This document shows, one piece after another, positions 50,219-61,500 of a stretch of DNA of 64,000 bases. The notes under the pieces were generated by a model, which had not been told where the DNA came from, ran no database searches, and saw only the letters and a list, made by a program, of their open reading frames with translations. Each line of letters opens with the position of its first letter. Positions within the stretch are counted from its first letter, which is position 1. Both the position numbers and the translations under genes were made by a program. The DNA comes from Fluviicola sp. (lineage in GTDB: Bacteria; Bacteroidota; Bacteroidia; Flavobacteriales_D; Crocinitomicaceae), in NCBI RefSeq assembly GCF_029266855.1, contig NZ_JAQSWB010000001.1:1116001-1180000 (forward strand), read 5' to 3'.

Positions 50219-52004
50219 AGAAAACTCCTACCCGAATTAATTCATAATCTTCGTGCTTTAAGATAAAACACGATTGATTTTCATATCCACCACCCGGCGT
50301 TACAGCCTTCAAATCAAATGCATTGATGACTTCACTTGGAACTTCTTCCTGCATCAACAGGGTTTTGGTGAAGTAATAAACCACATCAAATCCATGCGCA
50401 CCTGCTTTATTCATGTCGGCTCTGTACTTTTTGCGGTACAGGCGAAGCAAGGTTTGCGTATCCGGCAAAGAATAATTCAAATCACTGGAAGAAGCCCATG
50501 TGATCTTATACTTTGTTTTGTAGTATCCGGCAATATCATCAAATCCACCCCATTCTTTTGCCCCCAAAACCGTTACATCGGCATTCGGTGATTTTCCAAT
50601 GGCTTTGTGCAGGGTATTGATAAAGCTGATAACAGTTCCCTTCTCTCTCGAAGGAAAAACCACCACCGATTCACCGTTTTTGCGAATAAAGGTTGTGAAA
50701 TCAGACAATTTTGCTTCGATCAACTTAATATTTCCATTCTTTTTCGACAGTTCGATGAAGCGTTTCCTGTATGCATCGAACAATTCCTGGTCTTTCGTAT
50801 TTCCCGGATTGATCAGGATAATCTGGGCTGTTTTAAATTTGTCAATCGTATATTTCGCCAATACCTCTTGCTGAGTCATATCGGTAGTCACCGAAGCGTA
50901 GATATACGGATTGTTCTTCAACAGTGAACTGTTACAGGCAGAAGGGCAAACCATTCTGATTTTTTGCAATCCGCACCATCTTCCAACGATATCTGCACTC
51001 TGCGGAACAAGAGGTCCGAAGATGAGATCCATCCCTTTCATTTCGGGAGTATTCAGAATTCTCATGATTCCTACTGAATCCAGCGGAATGTCAATTACCT
51101 TGATCGTTGCATCAAAGCCTAACTTTTCCAATGAATCTGCTGCCAGTTCAACTCCCATATAAAATTCGGTCGCCAAATTTTTCAATGCGGTATTCCCCGA
51201 TTTGTCATTCAATCCGAAACTCAACAAAACAGCAATGTTATACTTTGATTTTGATTTGAACACCAATTCCGGATCAGCTTTCCGAACTTCTTCTTTCGGT
51301 TGAACTTCCCGAACCGGGATCTGTTTTACGGTTTCTTTTTTTAACGGAATTCTAAGTGTATCTCCCGGTTTGATGTTTGTTGATTTCAGATTGTTGAATT
51401 TCTGAAGATCAGTTACCGGAACCATGAATCGTTTTGAGAGCGTATACAAGGTTTCACCTGCTTTCACTTCGTAAACCAGGACAGTATCGGTAAATGTAAC
51501 CGAAGGAGCAGTAACAGTTGGTTTATCTGCTTGTTTCGGTGGAATAACTTCACTGTTCGGGGCAATAATTACCTTTAGAACCTGCCCTACTTTCAATCCT
51601 TTGTCAATTCCGGGATTGTACTTTAACAGATCGTCTACGGAACAATTGTATTTCTTCGCAATTGAAAATGCCGTTTCTCCTTTTTCTACCGTATGATCGC
51701 GTACAATCGTACCGCTTATTACCTTCATATCGGCTCCTCCAAGCGGAATCAGGTAGCGATAACCTTCCTTCACTCCCTTTTCAATTCCCGGGTTAGCGGC
51801 AACGATATCATCAACCGGAACATTGTAGGTTGTGTGAATTCCCCACAAGGTGTTTCCTGCCTGAGCAATATGGACCGCGTACTTTTTCCCGTTAGAATAT
51901 TCGTAAACCCAATCTTTGGTATCGGTTTGAGCAAATACTCCGCTGGATAAGACAATTAAACAGAGTAAGAGCAAGCACTGCTTGTGATAAAGGAAATACT
52001 TCAT
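50211..52004 (-). CDS. LysM repeats fused to a periplasmic-binding-protein domain
   Basis: 597 residues. Signal peptide ~1-25. Three LysM modules at ~42-88, ~103-146 and ~177-220, each with the pattern GxTxxxIxxxYxVxxxxLxxxN (e.g. VEKGETAFSIAKKYN; VKAGETLYTLSKRF). After a linker, ~253-590 resembles a type 1 periplasmic-binding (Peripla_BP_6/amino-acid ABC receptor) domain with YNIAVLLSFGL and MDLIFGPLVP. The LysM part should hold it on peptidoglycan. This fusion is common in Bacteroidota, where it is annotated as a LysM/ABC-receptor-like protein with unknown ligand. Overlaps hemF by 8 bases. Confidence 0.85.
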   Translation of the reverse strand: MKYFLYHKQCLLLLCLIVLSSGVFAQTDTKDWVYEYSNGKKYAVHIAQAGNTLWGIHTTYNVPVDDIVAANPGIEKGVKEGYRYLIPLGGADMKVISGTIVRDHTVEKGETAFSIAKKYNCSVDDLLKYNPGIDKGLKVGQVLKVIIAPNSEVIPPKQADKPTVTAPSVTFTDTVLVYEVKAGETLYTLSKRFMVPVTDLQKFNNLKSTNIKPGDTLRIPLKKETVKQIPVREVQPKEEVRKADPELVFKSKSKYNIAVLLSFGLNDKSGNTALKNLATEFYMGVELAADSLEKLGFDATIKVIDIPLDSVGIMRILNTPEMKGMDLIFGPLVPQSADIVGRWCGLQKIRMVCPSACNSSLLKNNPYIYASVTTDMTQQEVLAKYTIDKFKTAQIILINPGNTKDQELFDAYRKRFIELSKKNGNIKLIEAKLSDFTTFIRKNGESVVVFPSREKGTVISFINTLHKAIGKSPNADVTVLGAKEWGGFDDIAGYYKTKYKITWASSSDLNYSLPDTQTLLRLYRKKYRADMNKAGAHGFDVVYYFTKTLLMQEEVPSEVINAFDLKAVTPGGGYENQSCFILKHEDYELIRVGVFYE

Positions 52005-52048
52005 ATTTTATTAAATAACGGTTCTATAATCCAAGAGTTATGCCAGCA

Positions 52049-53581
52049 TTATTCCCATTCGATAGTTGCCGGTGGCTTGGAACTGATATCGTATGTTACA
52101 CGATTAATTCCTTTTACCTGGTTAATGATTTTATTGGAAATCAAGGCTAAAAACTCGTAAGGCAAGTGACACCAGTCTGCTGTCATTCCATCCGTAGAGC
52201 TCACTGCCCGTAAAGCAACTGCATTCTCATACGTTCTTTCATCTCCCATTACCCCAACAGATTGAATCGGCAGGAAAATTGCACCGGCCTGCCATACATC
52301 GTTGTACAAACCGTGTTCTTTTAATCCGTCAATAAAGATCGCATCAACTTCCTGCAGAATGCGTACTTTTTCTGCTGTAACTTCTCCCAGGATGCGGATT
52401 CCAAGCCCGGGACCCGGGAAAGGATGTCTGTTCAAAATATTCTCAGGCAGATCCAATGATCTCCCCACTCGTCTCACCTCGTCTTTGAATAATAATCTCA
52501 AAGGCTCGACAACTTGTAATTTCATATAATCAGGCAAACCTCCCACATTGTGGTGAGATTTAATTGTTTGTGAAGGACCGCCGTTTACAGAAACAGATTC
52601 GATCACATCCGGGTAGATTGTTCCCTGACCCAACCAACGCGCATCCGTAACCAATTTTGATTCGGCATCAAAAACATCAATGAATACTTTTCCAATCGCC
52701 TTGCGTTTCAATTCCGGATCCGATACTCCCGCTAATGCTTTGTAGAAATCTGAAGTGGCATCCACTCCTTTCACATTCAATCCTAAACCTTTATAACTTT
52801 CCAAAACGGAGTTAAATTCATTCTTGCGCAATAAACCGTTATCTACAAAAATGCAGTGCAGGTTTGTTCCGATAGCGCGATGCAGGATCATAGCTGCCAC
52901 GGAAGAATCTACTCCACCGGATAAACCAAGGATCACTTTATCATTTCCAAGTTTCGCTTTTAATTCTGCTACTGTGCTGTCTACGAAAGAATCCGGTGTC
53001 CAATCTTGAGAACAGCCGCAAATTCCCACAATAAAATTCTTTAAAAGGATTGCTCCTTCGAGTGAGTGATAAACTTCCGGGTGGAACTGGATTCCGTAAG
53101 TAGATTCGCCTTTGATTGCAAATCCGGCAATGTCTACGTCTTTTGTAGAAGCAATGATGTGATAGGAATCCGGAACATGTTTGATCGTATCTCCGTGACT
53201 CATCCAAACTTGTGAACCCATTGACATTCCCGTCACCAGTTCATTTGAATTATCAACAAAAGACAGGTTTGCACGTCCATATTCCCGGATGCTTGAAGGA
53301 AGAACCTCCCCGCCGAAGTTCTGAGCCATGTATTGGGCTCCGAAACATACTCCAAGCAAAGGGTATTTTCCTTTTATAGCACTTAAATCCGGTTTTGGAG
53401 ATTCAGGGTCCCTTGTTGAGAAAGGGCTTCCAGATAAAATCACACCTTTCACATGTGCTCCCAGTTCGGGAACTTTATTCCATGGATGGATTTCACAATA
53501 AACATTCAATTCACGTACTCGGCGCGCAATCAGCTGCGTGTATTGCGATCCAAAATCCAGGATAACTATCATTTCTTGCAT
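52049..53581 (-). CDS. guaA: GMP synthase (glutamine-hydrolysing)
   Basis: The ATG at 53581 gives [20 protein letters not shown] and 510 residues, the normal GuaA length; a longer frame to 53656 would read through the promoter. The class I amidotransferase half has [11 protein letters not shown] with the catalytic Cys and FHPEVYHS; the ATP-pyrophosphatase half has [16 protein letters not shown] (PP-loop), and the C-terminal dimerisation part ends [12 protein letters not shown]. It makes GMP from XMP, ATP and glutamine. A TATCTTTG -7 match (53587-53594, minus) ends 5 bases before the ATG. Confidence 0.96.
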   Translation of the reverse strand: MQEMIVILDFGSQYTQLIARRVRELNVYCEIHPWNKVPELGAHVKGVILSGSPFSTRDPESPKPDLSAIKGKYPLLGVCFGAQYMAQNFGGEVLPSSIREYGRANLSFVDNSNELVTGMSMGSQVWMSHGDTIKHVPDSYHIIASTKDVDIAGFAIKGESTYGIQFHPEVYHSLEGAILLKNFIVGICGCSQDWTPDSFVDSTVAELKAKLGNDKVILGLSGGVDSSVAAMILHRAIGTNLHCIFVDNGLLRKNEFNSVLESYKGLGLNVKGVDATSDFYKALAGVSDPELKRKAIGKVFIDVFDAESKLVTDARWLGQGTIYPDVIESVSVNGGPSQTIKSHHNVGGLPDYMKLQVVEPLRLLFKDEVRRVGRSLDLPENILNRHPFPGPGLGIRILGEVTAEKVRILQEVDAIFIDGLKEHGLYNDVWQAGAIFLPIQSVGVMGDERTYENAVALRAVSSTDGMTADWCHLPYEFLALISNKIINQVKGINRVTYDISSKPPATIEWE

Positions 53582-53586
53582 GCCTG

Positions 53587-53594
53587 CAAAGATA
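53587..53594 (-). promoter_or_regulatory. -7 element abutting the guaA start
   Basis: TATCTTTG (minus) matches TAnnTTTG and ends 5 bases before the ATG, so the mRNA is probably leaderless; a start at the next in-frame ATG (53572) is the alternative. Confidence 0.45.
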
Positions 53595-53753
53595 AGGCAT
53601 ATTCGCGACATGGAATACCGACATTTCGAATTTGTTTCCAACAAACTAACTGACATTGAAACGTTAATCAGGACAATCTGTCAGTTTAATAAGTTTTGGA
53701 ATAATTTATGACAGACAGCAACCATTAATCATAGAAGCATCGGGGAATTTCAT

Positions 53754-53761
53754 TATTTTTG
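53754..53761 (+). promoter_or_regulatory. -7 element of secA
   Basis: TATTTTTG matches TAnnTTTG, 22 bases before the secA ATG. The -33 region is weak. Confidence 0.45.
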
Positions 53762-53783
53762 GCTTCGATTTATAATAAACACC

Positions 53784-56700
53784 ATGTTAGGAGGAATTTT
53801 AAAGAAAATCTTAGGCGATAAGTCAGCTACTGACCAGAAAAAATACCAACCTGTTATTCAGCAAGTTGGAGATATATTCAACACATTACAAAACGAGTCT
53901 GACGACGCACTACGTGGTAGAACAGCTAAGTTCAGAAAACAGGTTCAGGATGCTATTTCAGGTCTGGAAGCAGAAATTGCTGATCTGACTAATAAAGCAA
54001 ATGATATCAATATGCCTTTACATCAAAAAGAGGCAATCTATGAAAGCATTGATTCCAAAGAGAAAGAAGTAAATGTGATCATTGAAAAGGTATTGGAAGA
54101 AATTTTACCTGAAGCATTTGCTGTTGTAAAAGAAACTGCCAGACGCTGGGCGGTAAATGGTAAACTAACCGTTACTGCAACGGAACTGGATAAAGATCTG
54201 GCTGCTAAAAAAGATGGAATCACTATTGAAGGCGACCAGGCTGTTTGGAGCAACAAATGGACTGCTGCCGGTGCTTCAGTAGAATGGGTAATGGTTCATT
54301 ACGATGTTCAGCTAATGGGTGGTGCTGTATTGCACCGCGGAAATATTGCCGAAATGCAAACAGGTGAAGGTAAAACATTGGTGGCAACACTTCCTGTTTA
54401 CCTGAACGCGTTGTCAGGGAAAGGTGTTCATGTTGTAACGGTGAATGATTACCTTGCAAAACGTGACTCCGAATGGATGGGACCTTTGTACCAATTCCAT
54501 GGTTTAACGGTAGATTGTATCGATAAACATCAACCGAACTCTGAATCCCGCAGACAGGCTTACCTGGCAGACATCACTTTTGGAACAAACAACGAATTCG
54601 GGTTCGATTACCTGCGTGATAACATGGCAAGTGCCGTGGAAGATTTGGTTCAGCGTAAACACCACTTTGCTATTGTCGATGAGGTCGATTCAGTATTGAT
54701 TGATGATGCACGTACACCTTTGATCATCTCAGGACCAACTCCGAAAGGAGAACAGCACGAATTCTACGAATTGAAACCACGAGTAGAATTGATCGTGGAA
54801 GAACAACGCAAATATGTAAACCAGGCCTTAGCGGATGCTAAAAAATTACTGACTGTCATCAATGGCGGAACTGTAGAAGGAATGGACCAAAAAACTGCAT
54901 TGGAGCAAGGTGGAATTGCTTTGCTGCGCGCTCACAGAGGTTTACCAAAAAACAAAGCACTTCATAAATTCTTATCTGAACCGGGTATCAAATCTCACTT
55001 GCAAAAAGTAGAGAATCAATACATGGCTGAGCAAGGTAAGCAAATGAAGAAGATCGACGTTGAGCTATTCTTTGTAATTGATGAAAAGCAAAACACCGTT
55101 GAATTAACCGAAAAAGGAATTGATCTGATTTCCGGTAACGAGGACCGCAATTTCTTCGTGATGCCGGATATTTCAACTGAAATTACGCGTTTGCAAAAAC
55201 AAAACCTGGAGAAGGAAGAGTTTGCAAGCCAAAAAGAAATATTGATTCGCGATTATACTGTTAAATCAGAACGCATCCATTCTGTTTCCCAATTATTGAA
55301 AGCATATACCCTTTTCGAAAAAGAAGTGGAATATGTCATTATGGATAACAAGATCAAGATTGTTGATGAACAAACCGGACGTATCATGGAAGGTCGCCGT
55401 TATTCTGACGGACTACACCAGGCTATTGAAGCAAAAGAAAATGTAACAGTTGAGGCTGCTACACAAACATATGCAACCGTTACTCTTCAAAATTACTTCC
55501 GTATGTATCACAAGCTTGCCGGTATGACGGGTACAGCTGAAACGGAAGCAAAAGAATTCTGGGATATTTACAAATTAGACGTAGTAGTTGTCCCTACCAA
55601 TCGTCCGATTACACGTAAAGATGACAACGACATGGTTTTCAAAACTGCACGTGAAAAATATGCTGCAGTTATTGACGAAGTAAACAAATTGGTTGAAGCC
55701 GGAAGACCTGTATTGGTTGGTACAACCACAGTTGAGATCTCCGAGTTACTGAGTCGCATGTTGAAAATGCGCAACATTCCTCACCAGGTATTGAACGCGA
55801 AATACCACCAAAAAGAAGCTGAAATTGTAGCCAATGCCGGTAAAGCAGGGGCTGTAACGATTGCAACAAACATGGCTGGTCGTGGTACCGATATCAAATT
55901 GGGAGAAGGTGTTAAAGAGGCAGGAGGTTTAGCGATCATCGGTACTGAAAGACATGATTCCCGTCGTGTAGACAGACAGTTACGTGGTCGTGCGGGTCGT
56001 CAAGGAGATCCGGGTACTTCCAGTTTCTTTGTTTCATTGGAAGATGATTTGATGCGGAAGTTTGGTTCTGAGCGTATTGCAAAAATTATGGACCGTCTTG
56101 GTTTGAAAGAAGGAGAAGTCATCCAACATGGAATGGTTTCCAAATCAATTGAACGTGCTCAGAAAAAAGTGGAAGAGAACAATTTCGGTGTTCGTAAACG
56201 TTTATTGGAATACGATGATGTAATGAATGCACAACGTAAAGCAATTTATAAGAAACGTCACAATGCCTTATTCGGAGATCGTTTAGGTGTCGATGTCTCA
56301 AACATGTTCTATGATGTAATTGAAGGATTGGTAACGGCTCATCAAAACGGTTCTTACGAAAACTTCAACCTGGATATGATCCGTATAATCGGTATTGATT
56401 CCCCTGTTTCCGAACAACAGTTCAAAACAGCTAAATACGATGACCTGGTAAACGATTTATACGATGGCGTAATGGAACATTACAACCAGAAGAATAAGCG
56501 TTTGGCTGAAATTTCAATGCCTCAGGTGAAGCATGTTTTTGAAAACATGTCTCAATACCAAAATATCCAATTCATTATTACCGACGGAGTAAAAACAATG
56601 CCTTTGGTTGTGAGCCTGAAAGAAGCTTATGAATCAAACGGAGCTTCTATTCCAAGCGCATTGGAACGCAATATCGTATTGGGAATGATCGATAACGAGT

Positions 56701-57134
56701 GGAAAGAGCATTTGCGGGAAATGGATGATTTGCGTACTTCTGTTCAGCAGGCGGTATACGAACAAAAAGATCCTTTGCTGATCTACAAATTGGAATCATT
56801 TGAATTGTTTAAAGCAATGAACGCACGTTTGAGTAATGAAACTGTTGAATTCCTTGTGAAAGCAGATGTTCCGAGAGATCAACTGGATGACATTAAAACT
56901 ACGAACAAAGAAGTAGCTCAAAATAATTACGAAAAGGCACAGATCGAATCCACGTCATCAAGTACTGAAATGCCTCGTTTCAGCGGAAGTGAAGGATACG
57001 ATGAAGCCATGCGTAATTCGGCACCACAACGCGAGAAACAGCAGCCGATCGTTTCAACGGAACCCAAAATAGGTCGAAATGATCCTTGTCCTTGCGGAAG
57101 CGGAAAGAAATACAAACAATGTCACGGAAAATAA
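53784..57134 (+). CDS. secA: Preprotein translocase ATPase SecA
   Basis: 1116 residues, longer than the ~900 of E. coli, as is usual in Bacteroidota because of insertions in the N-terminal half (here ~320-460 includes a long helical insert). [17 protein letters not shown] is Walker [21 protein letters not shown] Walker [21 protein letters not shown] and [20 protein letters not shown] motifs V-VI, and [20 protein letters not shown] the family signature. The C-terminus ends in a SEC-C zinc motif, [20 protein letters not shown]. It drives Sec-dependent export through SecYEG, the first step for all the T9SS cargo here. Confidence 0.97.
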   Translation: MLGGILKKILGDKSATDQKKYQPVIQQVGDIFNTLQNESDDALRGRTAKFRKQVQDAISGLEAEIADLTNKANDINMPLHQKEAIYESIDSKEKEVNVIIEKVLEEILPEAFAVVKETARRWAVNGKLTVTATELDKDLAAKKDGITIEGDQAVWSNKWTAAGASVEWVMVHYDVQLMGGAVLHRGNIAEMQTGEGKTLVATLPVYLNALSGKGVHVVTVNDYLAKRDSEWMGPLYQFHGLTVDCIDKHQPNSESRRQAYLADITFGTNNEFGFDYLRDNMASAVEDLVQRKHHFAIVDEVDSVLIDDARTPLIISGPTPKGEQHEFYELKPRVELIVEEQRKYVNQALADAKKLLTVINGGTVEGMDQKTALEQGGIALLRAHRGLPKNKALHKFLSEPGIKSHLQKVENQYMAEQGKQMKKIDVELFFVIDEKQNTVELTEKGIDLISGNEDRNFFVMPDISTEITRLQKQNLEKEEFASQKEILIRDYTVKSERIHSVSQLLKAYTLFEKEVEYVIMDNKIKIVDEQTGRIMEGRRYSDGLHQAIEAKENVTVEAATQTYATVTLQNYFRMYHKLAGMTGTAETEAKEFWDIYKLDVVVVPTNRPITRKDDNDMVFKTAREKYAAVIDEVNKLVEAGRPVLVGTTTVEISELLSRMLKMRNIPHQVLNAKYHQKEAEIVANAGKAGAVTIATNMAGRGTDIKLGEGVKEAGGLAIIGTERHDSRRVDRQLRGRAGRQGDPGTSSFFVSLEDDLMRKFGSERIAKIMDRLGLKEGEVIQHGMVSKSIERAQKKVEENNFGVRKRLLEYDDVMNAQRKAIYKKRHNALFGDRLGVDVSNMFYDVIEGLVTAHQNGSYENFNLDMIRIIGIDSPVSEQQFKTAKYDDLVNDLYDGVMEHYNQKNKRLAEISMPQVKHVFENMSQYQNIQFIITDGVKTMPLVVSLKEAYESNGASIPSALERNIVLGMIDNEWKEHLREMDDLRTSVQQAVYEQKDPLLIYKLESFELFKAMNARLSNETVEFLVKADVPRDQLDDIKTTNKEVAQNNYEKAQIESTSSSTEMPRFSGSEGYDEAMRNSAPQREKQQPIVSTEPKIGRNDPCPCGSGKKYKQCHGK

Positions 57135-57140
57135 AATATG

Positions 57141-57167
57141 AGGCGGTTCGAAAGAATCGCCTTTTTT
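57141..57167 (+). terminator. secA terminator
   Basis: GGCGGTTC/GAATCGCC stem with GAAA loop then six T, 7 bases after the stop codon. Confidence 0.85.
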
Positions 57168-57185
57168 GTAGGGACGAGATTTAAA

Positions 57186-57223
57186 AAATTGTAGGGACGC
57201 GATGCATCGCGTTCCTACAATTT
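57186..57223. repeat. REP-like perfect palindrome (GTAGGGACGCGATGCATCGCG type)
   Basis: Nineteen base pairs with one G-T wobble and no unpaired centre, core ACGCGATGCATCGCGT. A half copy (TGTAGGGACGAGATTT) lies just upstream at 57166-57181. Palindromes with GTAGGGACGCGAT arms are widely dispersed repeats in several phyla. It lies between secA and the DUF2520 gene. Confidence 0.7.
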
Positions 57224-57247
57224 ATCAATAAACCATATATTTGAACT

Positions 57248-58009
57248 ATGAGCCAAAAATTAAAAATTGGAATTGTAGGAATGGGAAATGTGGGAATTCA
57301 TTTTCTCCAGCGCCTGATCGAATTAGGACATACCCGTTTGACTGTTTACTCGCGTTCAGGAAATAACTTACCTGATTCTATTGCTGCAAAGGAGGTGCAG
57401 TTCACCAATGATTTTAAGGAATTCATTGACTTTGATATTGTGTTTTGCGCAGTAAATGACAACACGATGACGGAAATGATCCAGCTTGTTTCAAAATACG
57501 CTCCGGTGGTTTCGGTTTCCGGAACAGTGAACCTGAATCATCTCAAAACAAAATACCCGGTGGGGACATTCTACCCTTTGCAAAGCTTCAAGGCTGATCA
57601 AAGTATTCATTGGCAGGGCCTACCTCTTTTTATTGAGGCAAAAGACACCAAATTCAATGATTTCCTGATGAAACTGGCCATGGAATTTAGTGGCAACGCT
57701 ATTGAACTATCGGAAGACAAACGACAATACCTGCACGTTGCTGCCGTATTTGCCAATAACTTCACTAATCACATCATCGATCTGGCTGCACATTACTGTG
57801 ACGAACATCAGATTGAATTTGATTGGCTGAAACCTCTGATCAATCAAACAATGGAGAAAATTCAAACGAACAATCCGCACGATATTTTAACCGGTCCGGC
57901 GGTGCGCAATGATCAGAGCACCATTCAAAAACATTTACAGTTATTGAAACCGGATCAGAAAAACATCTACCAAACACTCACCAAAAGTATTATCAAACAC
58001 CACAAATAA
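57248..58009 (+). CDS. Rossmann-fold/DUF2520 dehydrogenase-like protein
   Basis: 253 residues. IGIVGMGNVGIHFLQRLIELGH (in two parts, ~7-28) is an NAD(P)-binding glycine motif of the F420/6-phosphogluconate-type fold; the C-terminal DUF2520 half has VGTFYPLQSFKAD, HVAAVFANNFTNHII and DILTGPAVRND. The family is a predicted short-chain 3-hydroxy/ketopantoate-like dehydrogenase with no assigned substrate. It is followed after one base by a KdsC-like phosphatase, an arrangement common in Bacteroidota. Confidence 0.88.
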   Translation: MSQKLKIGIVGMGNVGIHFLQRLIELGHTRLTVYSRSGNNLPDSIAAKEVQFTNDFKEFIDFDIVFCAVNDNTMTEMIQLVSKYAPVVSVSGTVNLNHLKTKYPVGTFYPLQSFKADQSIHWQGLPLFIEAKDTKFNDFLMKLAMEFSGNAIELSEDKRQYLHVAAVFANNFTNHIIDLAAHYCDEHQIEFDWLKPLINQTMEKIQTNNPHDILTGPAVRNDQSTIQKHLQLLKPDQKNIYQTLTKSIIKHHK

Positions 58010-58010
58010 G

Positions 58011-58529
58011 ATGATTAGCTACAAAGAGCGACTGAATAACATTTCTACCTTCATCTTTGATATTGATGGTGTTTTGACTGACGGAATCGTTTATCCCTAT
58101 CACGGAGAATTATTGCGCGGCTTGTATTCCAAAGATGGTTATGCCATTCAATACGCGGTAAAGAAAGGATATAAAGTATTTGTCATTACGGGAGGGAACT
58201 CGGAAGATGTCAAAAACAGTTTGATCCATTTAGGTGTTTCCGAGGTTCATCTGCGCTCATCTCATAAGGTGAAAGTATATGAGCAATTGAAGGAGAAACA
58301 CAGCTTAAAGGACGAAGAAGTTTTGTATATGGGCGATGATCTTCCAGATTACCAGGTGATGCAATTGGTTGGAATGGCAGCTTGCCCGCAGGATTCCGCT
58401 ATGGAGATCAAGCATATTTCACATTACCAGTCACCGTATCTTGGAGGCAGAGGTTGTGTGAGAGATATTATTGAGCAAACCATGCGTGTACACAACAACT
58501 GGTTCGACGAAGAGGCATTTATCTGGTAG
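58011..58529 (+). CDS. KdsC-like HAD phosphatase
   Basis: 172 residues without a cap domain, the class C0 HAD size of KDO-8-phosphate phosphatase. FIFDIDGVLTDGIVYP (~14-29) holds the nucleophile DxD; FVITGGNSEDVKN is motif II, KVKVYEQLKEK motif III Lys, and LYMGDDLPDYQVM motif IV. It probably removes phosphate from KDO-8-phosphate or a related sugar for lipopolysaccharide synthesis; no kdsA/kdsB is nearby so the substrate is inferred. Pairs with the DUF2520 gene. Confidence 0.85.
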   Translation: MISYKERLNNISTFIFDIDGVLTDGIVYPYHGELLRGLYSKDGYAIQYAVKKGYKVFVITGGNSEDVKNSLIHLGVSEVHLRSSHKVKVYEQLKEKHSLKDEEVLYMGDDLPDYQVMQLVGMAACPQDSAMEIKHISHYQSPYLGGRGCVRDIIEQTMRVHNNWFDEEAFIW

Positions 58530-58573
58530 ATGTGTGCTTCAAAAGAAACACACATCAAATCTCATTGACCCAA

Positions 58574-61500
58574 TTATTTGATAAAACGAAGTGTCGAATT
58601 CGAACCTGATAAAGTAATGTAATAGGTCCCGGATTGCAGATTATTCAATGAAATTACCTTTGCATTTGGGGATATTTTCCCGGTTTGCACCAATTTCCCG
58701 CTAACATCTGTAATTCTGTAATCTAGAGTTCCAGTCTTATCACTTACAATATTCAAAAGGTCACTTGCCGGATTCGGATAAATACTGAACGTCTGCTCAC
58801 TTTCTATCATTCCTGCAGTTGAAACCACGTATACCGCACTGATTGCCTCACAACCGTATTCATCTGTATAGACTACCGTGTAATTTCCATTCTGAGTGGG
58901 TACAAAGCTGTCCGCTGTTGCATTACTGATCGGATTCGTATTTAAACGCCATTGGTTACCGGTACTCATTGAAGAATAAAGTGTTCCGTTTGAAAAACTG
59001 ATTACAGGCTGAACATCACCTCCCACGATTATTTCAATCGAATCTGTGCGGACGCAACCAAAGTTATCAATCGCTTCAAGGACGAAAAGTCCCTCCTGGG
59101 CGGTTATTATTAAAGCATTTGTTTCACCAGTCGACCAATTAAAGCCTGAAAAATTCAAACTATCGGATGGATACAATTGAATGGAATTCCCGATGCAGAT
59201 CACCGTATCCGAACCCAGAGTAAAATTAGGCTGCTGTAAATGATATGTTGTAATTAACTGATCATTCAAAGAAAACAAGTCGATATCATTATTCGGAAGT
59301 TCGGTTGTTACATTTATCGTATGAACTTGTCCAAAAGTATGAGGAACCGTTGCCAGAACAAAACTTTCAAGCGTATCTCCGTTTGCTAAAATTCCTGTCC
59401 AAACCGGTGTACTTACCACAACTCCATCTACCATTAATTCAAATTCCAATGAAGTAATGTTTTGAGTTCCAAAATTCTTCACATCAACTGAAATTGCTGT
59501 TGTTGCGCATTCATGATCGAAGTGGAAATCCTGAATACCTGCATCCCTGAAGTTTTCTATTTGCAAAGTATCGGAATAAGATATGCAACCAATGGAATCG
59601 GTCATTGTAGAATAAAAAGCACCGAAACTGCTTAACTCCAAAGTGGTATCTGTTTCGCCCGGAAGCAATGAATTATTATGATACCACGCAATTGCACCTC
59701 CGGAAACAGAAGTGAAAAGTGTATCTCCCACCTGAGTTAAGGATATGGCAACCGGTGTGCTTAAATTTACAACTACAGTATCGGTAGAGATACAACCTGA
59801 AATATTGGTTCCTGTTAAAGTATACGTACCGCTGGAATTCACATAAATACTTTCACTCGTTTCAGAAGTACTCCACATTAATCCAGTGAAAACGCCAGGA
59901 GAATTGTTACTCAATAAAACTGAATCAGAAGCACAACCAGTAAGATCATCTCCGAGATTAATTGTATCTGTATTTACAGCAGCTGTATAAATAACCAACG
60001 AGCTTGTATCATTTGGAATAAACTGATCAGCCAGAGTATTTGGCAAAGATGTAAGGGTTTTTACCTGATATATCTGTCCGTTTGTTTGTGCAAATCCTCC
60101 GATCTGGATCCAAGCTGTTGTATCCCCCGGGTACAGCACTCCGCTCCAGTCATACAGTGGTGATGGCATTCCATTCGACACCGCCCCAAGTTTAAAGGAG
60201 GTAATTGTATCCAAACAATAATTAAAGACTTTTGCAAATACTTTTGCACTGTCACAATCGCTTTCCACTTTTGTTTGAATACTTCCGATATTTATCGGAT
60301 CAAAATTTCCTTCATCGGCTCCTACTGTCGGATGGTTTCTCAAATCTCCGTCAATGTCATCTGGAACCACAGGCGCTGGAACAGCAATTCCCATTGCCAA
60401 CTGCGGGTTCAAGACATGTAAATCTCTTTTTGAATAAAATAACGGATTGATCGAAACAGAGTTTGCATTCCAGTTTCCAGGCCAGATTCCCACACTCGCC
60501 ATAACTGCAGGCGATGCTCCGCTGTAATAAAAATTATTGTGATCAAAATCGGAAAAAACGGTTGTATTCCAGTCAGTAGGGAAACTAAAAAATGCATACA
60601 CGCTATCTGCCATTATGATATTGTTCTTAAAGCGGATATTCTGGGAAGCAGGTATTGGTCGGATTTCAACGGCTGCGCGGCAATACTTATCGTTCAGAGA
60701 CCATGAAACTCCATACATATGGAAGGTATTGTACTGAAAATCCACATAGTTATTTGTATAGGTAACAAGTGCTATTGTTCCCTGTCCGCCGCCGCCGGAA
60801 GCATATCCACAGGCTACAGACACAAAATTATTATGCACTTTGACTTTGTATGCAGGTGTTCCGTTCATACAGCTCACATGCATTGCTGTTTCCCCATAAC
60901 GTCCCTCAATACGATTACTCATAATTTCAACCACTCCACCACAAAGAGTTGCCAGCAATGCTTCTGCATAAGTAGTCAGTCCATCAGTTAATATCAAGGA
61001 ATCATTGGTGAAATAATTGTTTTTGATCTCCAGTGAATCTTCTATAGAATAAGCAACCAATGCTTTTTCCCTGAAATTGAAAAATTGATTGTTTTGAATA
61101 CTCACATTTGAATCCTGAGATATTGCATCGTACCCGACACGCACACAGCTATACATTGATTTGAAGACACAATTACGGATTTCAATGTTAGAAGACCTGT
61201 CAAACTCCAGTCCCTTACCTATCAGGTTGGTGTGTGAACGAAAAACACAATTTTCAATCGTAATGTGATTCGCCATGTCAAAAGTAAGCATGTTGTTTTT
61301 GTTGCCCCAACTTGACAACAATAAACGCGTAAAGGTCATATAACGAAAAGTTAAATGCTTGGCTCTCCAGGTATCGATCATCCATAAAGGAGAACTTGAT
61401 GAATTTGAATAGCTCATTTCAACAGAAGTTGAATCCAGCGTTTCCGATTGAAAAGTGACTGTATTAATCCATGACAAGCCATTCATGCTATTCCCATCGA

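Noticed and set aside
58529-58556. GATGTGTG/CACACATC hairpin after the KdsC-like gene
   Set aside because: Not followed by a T-run in either direction, so not called a terminator.
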